Positions 1-7,260 of a stretch of DNA of 11,705 nucleotides are shown piece by piece. The DNA comes from Candidatus Kuenenia stuttgartensis (GTDB lineage Bacteria > Bacteroidota > Bacteroidia > Chitinophagales > Chitinophagaceae): NCBI GenBank assembly GCA_943330835.2, contig CALQJH020000028.1:1-11705 (forward strand), written 5' to 3'. The notes beneath the pieces are model-generated. The model was given only the letters and a program-made list of their open reading frames with translations. It had not been told where the DNA came from and searched no databases. Every line of letters starts with the position of its first letter. The first letter of the stretch is position 1. The position numbers and the translations under genes are program-made.

Positions 1-623
1 AAGTATTAAGCGGAGGAGAAAAAGCGAGAGTGGCATTAGCTAAAACAATTGCCAGCAAAGCTAATTTCTTAATGCTGGATGAGCCTACGAATCACCTTGA
101 TATCCATTCGGTGGATTTATTGGTAGAGTCCTTGAATAAGTATGAAGGAAGTTTAATTTTAGTAAGTCATGATCGTTATTTTATTTCACGCATCGCCAAT
201 AAAATATGGGAAATTGATGATCAAAAGATACGAGAATTTAAAGGTTCTTATGCTGAATGGGAAGACTGGAAAGAGCGTAAACTAAAAGCAGATGCTGCTG
301 CAAAAAAAAATGAAACACCTGTTCCAAATGTCGTAAAAGCAGAACCGAAAATCGAAAAAGCACCTCAAAGTAATTTATCCAATGATGCTAAAAAAGAACT
401 TCAAAAAGTAAAATCACTTTTCAAACAATTAGAAGATAGTTTGGTAAAACTCAATGCCAATAAATCAGAACTGGAAAATAAATTAGCGGATCCAACTATT
501 TACGGAGATAAAGACAAGTTTCTACAAGCCGAAACGTCCTATAAAAAAGCTGTTCAGGAATTAGAAGCAGCTAATAAAGAATATGAAAAAGCATTTGAAA
601 AAATGATGGAAATGGAAGGGTGA
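1..623 (+). CDS. ABC-F family ATPase, C-terminal part (5' truncated by window edge)
   Basis: This is the last 206 residues of an ABC-F protein, a soluble twin-ATPase family that acts on ribosomes (translation factors or ribosome protection) rather than in transport. The first complete codon is at position 3, and the frame is open to the window edge. The GTG at 30 is therefore internal and not a real start. Visible are the ABC signature LSGGEK (fragment residues 2-7), Walker B LMLDEPTNHLD with its D-E pair near 26-27, and the switch histidine in LVSHDRYF (about 56). These belong to the second nucleotide-binding domain; its Walker A and the first domain lie upstream. After a Lys/Pro-rich linker comes a charged, probably coiled-coil tail (about 126-202), resembling the C-terminal extension of Uup-type members. 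No membrane segments are seen. The gene converges on parC, with a hairpin between them. The family call is secure; the subfamily (Uup-like or other) is not. Confidence 0.93.
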   Translation, partial: VLSGGEKARVALAKTIASKANFLMLDEPTNHLDIHSVDLLVESLNKYEGSLILVSHDRYFISRIANKIWEIDDQKIREFKGSYAEWEDWKERKLKADAAAKKNETPVPNVVKAEPKIEKAPQSNLSNDAKKELQKVKSLFKQLEDSLVKLNANKSELENKLADPTIYGDKDKFLQAETSYKKAVQELEAANKEYEKAFEKMMEMEG

Positions 624-630
624 TTTTTTT

Positions 631-675
631 GATGTGGATATTTGATAATTGAGTTCATCATCAAATATCCACATC
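631..675. terminator. Perfect 16-bp hairpin between convergent genes, likely bidirectional 3'-end signal
   Basis: Bases 631-646 (GATGTGGATATTTGAT) are exactly the reverse complement of 660-675, leaving a 13-base loop. It starts 7 bp after the ABC-F stop codon and ends 9 bp before the last base of parC. A run of seven T sits just before the hairpin on the plus strand, so it reads as A's after the hairpin on the minus strand. Neither strand has a classic U-tract immediately after the stem. It may end transcription in both directions or protect mRNA 3' ends. The structure is certain; the role is inferred. Confidence 0.6.
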
Positions 676-684
676 GTCAACTCT

Positions 685-3198
685 TTAAAAAAGTTCCCCT
701 TGGTTATTCTCCTTATCCGTACTCTCCCACTCCATTTCTACTGTCTTGGAAAAATCCACTAATTTGGATCCAATAGCTTTCCAACCCATGATCTCTACCA
801 ATTTTGCAACTTTGAATTTCGCATTATTAATTTGCTGGCCACGTCCACTTTTCACTCTTAATACAGGCTCATTTGAAGTAGTTACAGCTTCCAACACATT
901 CCCTTTGCCTTCTTTGATAAAAAAGAATTTGGTATTAAGTGTAGTCGTTTCTATTTTAAATCTTTTGATATTATATTGTAGTTTGTCATTATCCAGATAA
1001 ACAGCTGTTATAATTTTTTCGGGATTATATTTTTCGATAAGTAATATTTTTTCAGGATCAAATCTTTGATTAAGCTCCTGGTCAGTTATTTCGTAATTGC
1101 CGTCATTATAGATGACTAATAAACGATCTTCTGCATCAAACATTCCCAGGTATTCCCCTTTCTCCTCTGCATTTAATCTGCCAAATTTATCATCAAACCA
1201 TAATTTCTTAGCACTAAGTGTAGACTTCCCGGCTTCTTTGAACTTAACCGTTTTGATAGGATATTTGGTGACTTGGTTTCCAATGCTGCTTCTTCCTTTG
1301 ATTTCCAATTCTTCAAAATAAAAATCTAATTCTTTATTTCTTGCACTACAATTCGGACTAAGGGTAATTTTAACCTGTTCAGCTTCGCCATTTGCATTTG
1401 CCGTAAAATAATGTACTTTACTTTTATCTGAACCTTTAGTCAATTCATATTCTTTTTCTCGGGTTACACCTGTAACATTGAATCGTTTAGCAAAACTTAC
1501 GCCTGTTTTACCATCAATATAAATCATATTGTATGTTGTTCGTTCATCATTTTTCTGAAAGAGCGCAACATGAATTATGTCTTTTCCTATAAACACTTTG
1601 TCGGAAACCCGAACTACTTTCATTGTGCCTCCTTTAGTAAAGGCAATGATATCATCCAAATCACTGCACTCGATAATAAACTCATCTTTTTTCAAAGAAG
1701 TACCAATAAAGCCATCTGCGAAATTGGCGTACAACTTTGTATTGGCAATAGCTACAGACTTAGCCTGAATCGTATCAAAAAGTTTTATTTCAGTTTTACG
1801 TTCTCTTCCTTTTCCGTATTTCTTTAATAAATTTTCATAATACGCGACTGTAAAATCAACAAGATTATTTAAATCACTTTTAACCTGTTTGATTTCTGCT
1901 TCAAGATTTTTAATTTGATCATTGAGGTCATCAATATCAAGTTTGTAAATTCTTCTAACAGGCTTCTCGGTAAGTTTTAAAATATCTTCTTTAGAAATTT
2001 CTCTTTTTAATTTCTTTTTAAAAGGTTCGAATGCTTTATCAATGGCAAGAATTACTTTGTCCCAGGTTTCATGCTTTTTTTCCAGTTCTTTATAAATCTT
2101 CTCTTCAAAGAATATTTTTTCCAAGGAAGTGTAATGCCATTTTTCCTGTAACTCAGACAACTTAATTTCCAATTCTTTTTTAAGAAGATCTTTTGTATTT
2201 TCTGATGAAATCTTCAGTAAATCAGTAACGGTAAGGAATTGTGGTTTTTTATTTACAATTACACATGCGTTAGGAGAAATACTGACTTCGCAATCTGTAA
2301 ATGCATAAAGCGCATCTATGGTAATATCTGGTGAAATCCCAGGAGCTAATTCGATAATAATTTCAACATCTGCTGCAGTATGATCGGTTACTTTTTTTAT
2401 TTTTATTTTGCCCTGATCATTTGCTTTTACAATACTCTCCATCAATTGAGTCGTCGTAACGGAAAAGGGTACACTTCTAATCACAAGTGTTTTTTTATCT
2501 TGTTCTTCTATTGAAGCACGTACTCTGATTTTTCCGCCTCTTTTGCCATCCATATAGTTACTGGAATCCATGGTACCTCCAGTTTGGAAATCAGGTAATA
2601 TTTCAAACTTTTTTCCACGAAGATTTTTAATAGAGGCATCAATTAATTCACAGAAATTATGAGGCAGGATTTTTGTAGCTAATCCCACCGCAATTCCTTC
2701 AGCACCCTGAGCCAATAATAAAGGGAATTTCATGGGTAGGGTTACAGGTTCATTTTTACGACCATCATAACTCAATTGCCAATTGGTAGTTTTAGCATTG
2801 AATGCAACTTCTAAAGCAAATTTACTCAATCGTGCTTCAATATACCTGGCAGCAGCTGCATCATCACCAGTACGAACATCTCCCCAGTTTCCTTGTGTAT
2901 CTATTAATAAATCTTTCTGACCTAAATTAACAATCGCATCACCGATGCTGGCATCTCCATGAGGATGGTACTGCATACTCTGACCGATGATATTAGCTAC
3001 TTTATTGTAACGTCCGTCATCCATTTCCTTCATCGCATGTAGGATTCTTCGTTGCACAGGTTTCAAACCATCTTCAACGGCAGGGACAGCTCTTTCTAGT
3101 ATTACATAACTTGCATAATCTAAAAACCAGGTTTTATATTGTCCACTCACCCCTTTGTCACTGTGAGTATATTCTTCTTTAACTTTTTTTGTAGCCAT
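685..3198 (-). CDS. parC: DNA topoisomerase IV subunit A (ParC)
   Basis: This is the DNA cleavage and religation subunit of type IIA topoisomerase IV, which with ParE forms an A2B2 enzyme that unlinks replicated chromosomes. The 837 residues are a full-length match. The N-terminal breakage-reunion part contains HPHGD (78-82), and the catalytic tyrosine is Y119 in AAAARYIEARLS. A tower region and a charged helical stretch (about 425-460) follow, then a C-terminal beta-pinwheel from about 480 to 820. The GyrA-box position holds a degenerate KGRSSIGN (634-641), fitting topo IV better than gyrase. The residue equivalent to E. coli GyrA Ser83 is Ala83, followed by Ser84 and Asp87. The protein ends in QGELF. 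The ATG at 3198 has no Shine-Dalgarno but is followed directly by a normal N-terminus. It is the last gene of the minus-strand block, 24 bp after the DUF1835 gene. The ParC rather than GyrA call rests on sequence type and the nearby parE. Confidence 0.93.
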   Translation of the reverse strand: MATKKVKEEYTHSDKGVSGQYKTWFLDYASYVILERAVPAVEDGLKPVQRRILHAMKEMDDGRYNKVANIIGQSMQYHPHGDASIGDAIVNLGQKDLLIDTQGNWGDVRTGDDAAAARYIEARLSKFALEVAFNAKTTNWQLSYDGRKNEPVTLPMKFPLLLAQGAEGIAVGLATKILPHNFCELIDASIKNLRGKKFEILPDFQTGGTMDSSNYMDGKRGGKIRVRASIEEQDKKTLVIRSVPFSVTTTQLMESIVKANDQGKIKIKKVTDHTAADVEIIIELAPGISPDITIDALYAFTDCEVSISPNACVIVNKKPQFLTVTDLLKISSENTKDLLKKELEIKLSELQEKWHYTSLEKIFFEEKIYKELEKKHETWDKVILAIDKAFEPFKKKLKREISKEDILKLTEKPVRRIYKLDIDDLNDQIKNLEAEIKQVKSDLNNLVDFTVAYYENLLKKYGKGRERKTEIKLFDTIQAKSVAIANTKLYANFADGFIGTSLKKDEFIIECSDLDDIIAFTKGGTMKVVRVSDKVFIGKDIIHVALFQKNDERTTYNMIYIDGKTGVSFAKRFNVTGVTREKEYELTKGSDKSKVHYFTANANGEAEQVKITLSPNCSARNKELDFYFEELEIKGRSSIGNQVTKYPIKTVKFKEAGKSTLSAKKLWFDDKFGRLNAEEKGEYLGMFDAEDRLLVIYNDGNYEITDQELNQRFDPEKILLIEKYNPEKIITAVYLDNDKLQYNIKRFKIETTTLNTKFFFIKEGKGNVLEAVTTSNEPVLRVKSGRGQQINNAKFKVAKLVEIMGWKAIGSKLVDFSKTVEMEWESTDKENNQGELF

Positions 3199-3222
3199 TC
3201 TATTTATATAATTCGTGTGATA

Positions 3223-4038
3223 TTATTCTGATGTAGAATGATATTTTAATTCAAAGTCTTTCATATTGCCAACTTTCCCTTGCACATCAAACTGATCCAT
3301 CGCCAACATTGTTTTCAATCTCCAAAGCAGGTAAGCCTCACCGGTTGTTTGTTTAGATTTATTTAAAAAGTTGTGAATAATTTTTTGAGCTTTTTGCCAA
3401 TCAGGCATAATGAATTTTTTCAAATCGCTGTCATAAAAATCATAATCGTATTGAGCCAATTTTTTACCACCTTCAAGAATTCTAACGCCTTTATTTTCTG
3501 TACAAATTTTTGTCCACTCATCAGGATCCACTTCGAATTCACTTAGTGTAATATCTCTGGCAAGTTTTTTTGCTTTTAAAAATTCTTTTGCTGGAATTTC
3601 AGCTAGCCAAACAGGGTAAAAAATATTTCCTTTCTCGTTGATAAAAGGAAGGTTATTTAGATAAAGAATCGAAACGCGGCCTTGGAATTCTTTCATGAAA
3701 GGAAGTAGCCAATAGTAACCAGATACATCGTGTTTATTTTGAGCAGCCCAAATCCAGATGGTTTCAGTTTCATTGGCCTTCATGGCTTCTACAACACGAC
3801 TGATGGTCTCCGTATCATCATACATTTCTGATAACTTACTTTCATAATCACCCCCAGCTAAAATACTTTGCCACCAGTGTTTACGTGCGACAATACCTTC
3901 TTCACTGTAAATATTTTCCAGTGGACCAACAGCAAAATCATCTCTGATTAAAACCACCTCTCCTTGTAAACTTTCATCCATTGCAATTGCTGCTTTCAAT
4001 GGAGCAATATCTGGGTCATTAAAAACAATATGTATCAT
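3223..4038 (-). CDS. DUF1835 domain-containing protein of unknown function
   Basis: A 271-residue soluble protein with no signal peptide or membrane segment. The N-terminus (MIHIVFND, then a GEVVLIRDDFAVGPL stretch at about 26-40) matches the pattern I know from DUF1835, often followed by a C-terminal DUF3658-like region. The middle is rich in Trp and acidic residues (KHWWQS near 53; ETIWIWAAQ near 90), and the C-terminal part is helical and Lys-rich. No enzyme motif is recognisable. The biochemical role of the family is not established to my knowledge, so none is assigned. The gene lies 22 bp downstream of the methyltransferase/GT2 gene and 24 bp upstream of parC, so co-transcription is likely. 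The ATG at 4038 begins the conserved N-terminus directly, which supports that start. Confidence 0.8.
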   Translation of the reverse strand: MIHIVFNDPDIAPLKAAIAMDESLQGEVVLIRDDFAVGPLENIYSEEGIVARKHWWQSILAGGDYESKLSEMYDDTETISRVVEAMKANETETIWIWAAQNKHDVSGYYWLLPFMKEFQGRVSILYLNNLPFINEKGNIFYPVWLAEIPAKEFLKAKKLARDITLSEFEVDPDEWTKICTENKGVRILEGGKKLAQYDYDFYDSDLKKFIMPDWQKAQKIIHNFLNKSKQTTGEAYLLWRLKTMLAMDQFDVQGKVGNMKDFELKYHSTSE

Positions 4039-4060
4039 TTATCTATTTTTCTATTTAGGG

Positions 4061-5500
4061 TTAAATAAATTTCACTTTCCACAACGCAAACCAGCACATG
4101 CGTAAAAGCATGACACCATGTTTAAATCTTGAAATATTAGTACTGCCATAAACACGTTCTCTGTATCTGATTGGCAAATCAATGATTTTGAGATTTAATT
4201 TATATGCGCCGAAAAGTAAATCAAAATCACCAAACGGATCAAATTCTCCAAAAAAGCTTCTGTTCTGAACGAGCTTTTCATAATCTTTTCTAAACATGAC
4301 TTTAGTTCCGCAAAGAGAATCTTTAATAGGCTGCTGTATAAACCAGGAAAAGGCCGCACCAAAAAATTTATTACCTAAAGTATTTAAGAATTGCATGGCA
4401 TTATCATCCATAGGATATACCAATCTTGATCCATTTATAAACTCAGCTTTACCTGTAGCAATGGCATTGTAAAACTTTGGCAACTCTTCAGGAGGCACTG
4501 TAAGATCCGCATCTAAAATCATTAATATATCGCCAGTAGCAATGGAATAACCCTTTCTAACGGCATCACCTTTTCCCTTTCCCTCTTGCTGCGTTATTAC
4601 AATATTATGTGAATGGCTATACTTCTCTTTTATCTGTTGAATAACTTCCCAGGTATTATCGGTACTATTCCCTTCAACAAAAATAATTTCTTGTTTAGAA
4701 CCAAATGGAGGTAATCGAAGAATCGCATTCTCAATATTACCTGCTTCATTACGAGCAGGGATTACAATAGTAGTTGAATATTGTGTTTGCTGGTTGTTTT
4801 CCTGAGCGAGTTGAACTGGTCTTGCAAAAACGAATTGACTTAAACACAAATGCTTGATAAGCGGTAATTGTGCAATGTATTTATTGAAAAGCCAGGACAG
4901 TACTGGGATATTCACAGGAATCAACATTCTTTTACTTTCTCTGTAAGTATCAAAATTAGCAAGCATTAATAAATTGGTGATGTCCTTTCTGGAAAGCCAG
5001 TTTTGCTGTGGACTTTTTTTCTTGAGCCCAATAAACTCTGCGAAATGCAACAAAGATTCCCATAAATAATTATAATGCGTAATGATAATTCTTGTTTGTG
5101 GATGCGAAACTTTTCTAATTTGAAGCAGTACATCCTGAACGTTTTCCAGATATCCAATAACGTTAGATATGATAATGACATCAAATTTTTGATCAATAGT
5201 AATTTCCTCTGCATTCATTACATAAAAATCAACTGATGGGCAATTGATTTTAGCTTCGGCAATCATCGTTTCAGAGAAATCAATTCCTGCTTTATAGCTC
5301 CCTTTAATTTTAGAAATAGTTTGACCTGTAGAACAACCGATTTCCAATACACTATTATCAGGATGAATAAAATAGTTGCAATATTTTACAAGGTCATTGT
5401 AATAGTAGTTGAATTTTCTTCGGTAACTTTTATATTCACGGGCTATGCCTTCGAAATAGTCGTGAATTTTCTTTTGATGAGTTGTTGGTGAAATATTCAT
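4061..5500 (-). CDS. Bifunctional SAM-dependent methyltransferase / GT2 glycosyltransferase (DPM1-like)
   Basis: Two enzyme domains lie in one 479-residue chain. Residues about 1-230 form a class I methyltransferase: SAM-binding motif I VLEIGCSTG (51-59), an acidic motif II residue at D74 (GIDFS), and FDVIIISNVIGYLE (106-119). Residues about 242-479 form a GT-A fold family 2 glycosyltransferase: TTIVIPARNEAGNIE (243-257), EGNSTDNT (276-283) in place of the usual DDGS, GKGKGDAVRKG (307-317), and the metal-binding DAD (330-332) in LDADLT. This arrangement resembles dolichol- or polyprenyl-phosphate mannose/glucose synthases, which act at the cytoplasmic face of the membrane. The tail (GVMLLRMCWFALWKVKFI) is hydrophobic and may bind the membrane, but there is no multi-pass anchor. 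The gene is 19 bp downstream of a GT-C type transferase that could use its product. The sugar, the lipid and the methyl acceptor cannot be read from the sequence. Confidence 0.87.
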   Translation of the reverse strand: MNISPTTHQKKIHDYFEGIAREYKSYRRKFNYYYNDLVKYCNYFIHPDNSVLEIGCSTGQTISKIKGSYKAGIDFSETMIAEAKINCPSVDFYVMNAEEITIDQKFDVIIISNVIGYLENVQDVLLQIRKVSHPQTRIIITHYNYLWESLLHFAEFIGLKKKSPQQNWLSRKDITNLLMLANFDTYRESKRMLIPVNIPVLSWLFNKYIAQLPLIKHLCLSQFVFARPVQLAQENNQQTQYSTTIVIPARNEAGNIENAILRLPPFGSKQEIIFVEGNSTDNTWEVIQQIKEKYSHSHNIVITQQEGKGKGDAVRKGYSIATGDILMILDADLTVPPEELPKFYNAIATGKAEFINGSRLVYPMDDNAMQFLNTLGNKFFGAAFSWFIQQPIKDSLCGTKVMFRKDYEKLVQNRSFFGEFDPFGDFDLLFGAYKLNLKIIDLPIRYRERVYGSTNISRFKHGVMLLRMCWFALWKVKFI

Positions 5501-5519
5501 AATTGTTTATTAGTAGATT

Positions 5520-7178
5520 TTAATATTGTAATTCATAAAGTACAGCATCAGTATCAGGGTTTGTGCCAATTCTTTTTGTCTCTTTTAACATTGCCGGATA
5601 TGCGCTGTTAATTACATTTAAATAATTGGTGACGGTACCAAAAATATGGTCTTGTAGAATATATCGAATGTGTTCTCTTTTATAAGAATTTAAAATAGTA
5701 TCTGCCGTTTGAGTTTTATCGGGAGATTTATAAACACCAGCAAATAGATATCCATCGCTAACTACATAGCCCATTTCTTGCTTGCGTACCAATATCTTTT
5801 CTTTGGTGGAAATGTTTTTACTGCACCATTCACACATAGCTAAATAATTTTGCCAATTAGGATCAAATCCTGCGTACTTATCTCCATCATTGAAATCACT
5901 CATTATGGTTGACTTTTCTTCAAACAAACCAACAGACTTTACAACAGTGGTGATGATGGCTAAAGAAAACAAAACGATGTATAGCGTACTGCCGATCCCT
6001 TTTAGAAAAGTAGTAGAAAGTTGATAGAGCGCATAAAGTAACCCTATAACCCAGAAGGGGAAAAATATCAGGATTAATCTGTCTTGATCCCAAAAAGCCT
6101 GAAGTATTACAAATGTGGCAAGACTTAATGCAAAAGCAAACAAGTAATTAATAATAATAATTAGATCCTTTTTTCTATATGCTGTATAAAGTCCAAATAA
6201 CATCAGCGCATACATGAAAATTGTTGCAATTGGGGAGTTGCCTAATGGCACATCAGTATCTGTTGGAGCTTTTCTAAATCCCATACTACTCAGCATATGC
6301 TTGGAAAGGTACTGATTAGAATTGTCGACTACTCTTCCCAAAAAACCTGCTACATCTTCTTTACCATCAGCATCTGAGTAAGCATTCTTATTTAATAACA
6401 CTTTTAACTGGCTGTCAAGCTGAGGCGGTGCAGTAAATTGTGCTTTGTATACATAGAATGCACCTAACATTAATAAAAACCCAAGCACTGTTATTAAAGC
6501 AGCTTTATAATGTTTAAATAATAACATGGGGACAATAACCAATGGGAAGCTGATAATACCTATGTTTCTAGTAATGCCCAAAGTGTACATAAAAACACCT
6601 AATAAAATACAAGGAATTAAAAAATGAATCCATGGTTTATTATTATCTGACAAACAAAATTTAAGCAAAATGAAAAAACAAATTGATTCGAGCAGAAGAT
6701 AAAATGATTCTGATAATAAAAAGCTGGAGTAAATAAGTTCTAAACTATTGAAAGCATATAATGCAATGAAAGGCAATAGTATCATTGGTTTCAACTTTCC
6801 TTTCAATGCAAAAAAGAAAAAAGGAATACTGGCAATAAAAGATACAAACGAAACCATTTTAAGTAACTGTATATCTATTACGCCTTTTAGTTTAATCATC
6901 AAAGCAAGAATCATTGGAAAAAATGGGCCTTGATAACTTGGGAAAGTATGATTTTTTAAAAATTCATTCGCTCTCATTACATAAGAGGAGTCATCGCCGG
7001 ATAATGAAATTCTCGGGTCAAATATTTTCCAACTGAATAAGATAGCTAAACCCAAAATGAAACAAAAAATAAGGGTTTCTTTTTTTTGAAGGGAATCATT
7101 CAACTTATCAATAAAAGTGGTGCCGTCTTCTTTAAGGGTAGAATGTATTTGTGGTTTATTTTTGTCTTTATTTTTCAT
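5520..7178 (-). CDS. Polytopic membrane glycosyltransferase, GT-C fold (GT39/PMT-like)
   Basis: A 552-residue integral membrane protein. It has a charged cytoplasmic N-terminus (1-33), a first membrane helix at about 34-50, then roughly ten more helices up to about residue 416, and a soluble C-terminal part of about 135 residues. Just after helix 1 comes SLSGDDSSYVMRANEF (58-73). Acidic residues in this first outer loop are the catalytic hallmark of GT-C enzymes, which transfer sugars from polyprenyl-phosphate donors on the outer face of the inner membrane. A second conserved-looking element is FWDQDRLILIFFPFW (362-376). Overall similarity is to the PMT/ArnT-like group, but the acceptor is unknown. 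The gene is separated from parE by 82 bp without a convincing promoter, and is followed after 19 bp by a GT2 gene that could supply its donor. The fold class is likely; the exact family number is less sure. Confidence 0.78.
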   Translation of the reverse strand: MKNKDKNKPQIHSTLKEDGTTFIDKLNDSLQKKETLIFCFILGLAILFSWKIFDPRISLSGDDSSYVMRANEFLKNHTFPSYQGPFFPMILALMIKLKGVIDIQLLKMVSFVSFIASIPFFFFALKGKLKPMILLPFIALYAFNSLELIYSSFLLSESFYLLLESICFFILLKFCLSDNNKPWIHFLIPCILLGVFMYTLGITRNIGIISFPLVIVPMLLFKHYKAALITVLGFLLMLGAFYVYKAQFTAPPQLDSQLKVLLNKNAYSDADGKEDVAGFLGRVVDNSNQYLSKHMLSSMGFRKAPTDTDVPLGNSPIATIFMYALMLFGLYTAYRKKDLIIIINYLFAFALSLATFVILQAFWDQDRLILIFFPFWVIGLLYALYQLSTTFLKGIGSTLYIVLFSLAIITTVVKSVGLFEEKSTIMSDFNDGDKYAGFDPNWQNYLAMCEWCSKNISTKEKILVRKQEMGYVVSDGYLFAGVYKSPDKTQTADTILNSYKREHIRYILQDHIFGTVTNYLNVINSAYPAMLKETKRIGTNPDTDAVLYELQY

Positions 7179-7260
7179 TTGTTCAAAAATTATAAAGCTT
7201 TTTTAAAATAATCTTTAAGAATTGAGTGAAAAGAAAATTTCAATTCAATTCGATAATCCA

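Noticed and set aside
3223..7178. The three genes between parE and parC as a recent mobile insertion
   Set aside because: No transposase, integrase, flanking repeat or target duplication is visible, and base composition by eye resembles the neighbours.
7219..7246. Inverted repeat GAATTGA / TCAATTC between parE and the GT-C gene, considered as a parE terminator
   Set aside because: The stem is only 7 A/T-rich bp with a 14-base loop and is not followed by a clean U-tract; too weak to call.
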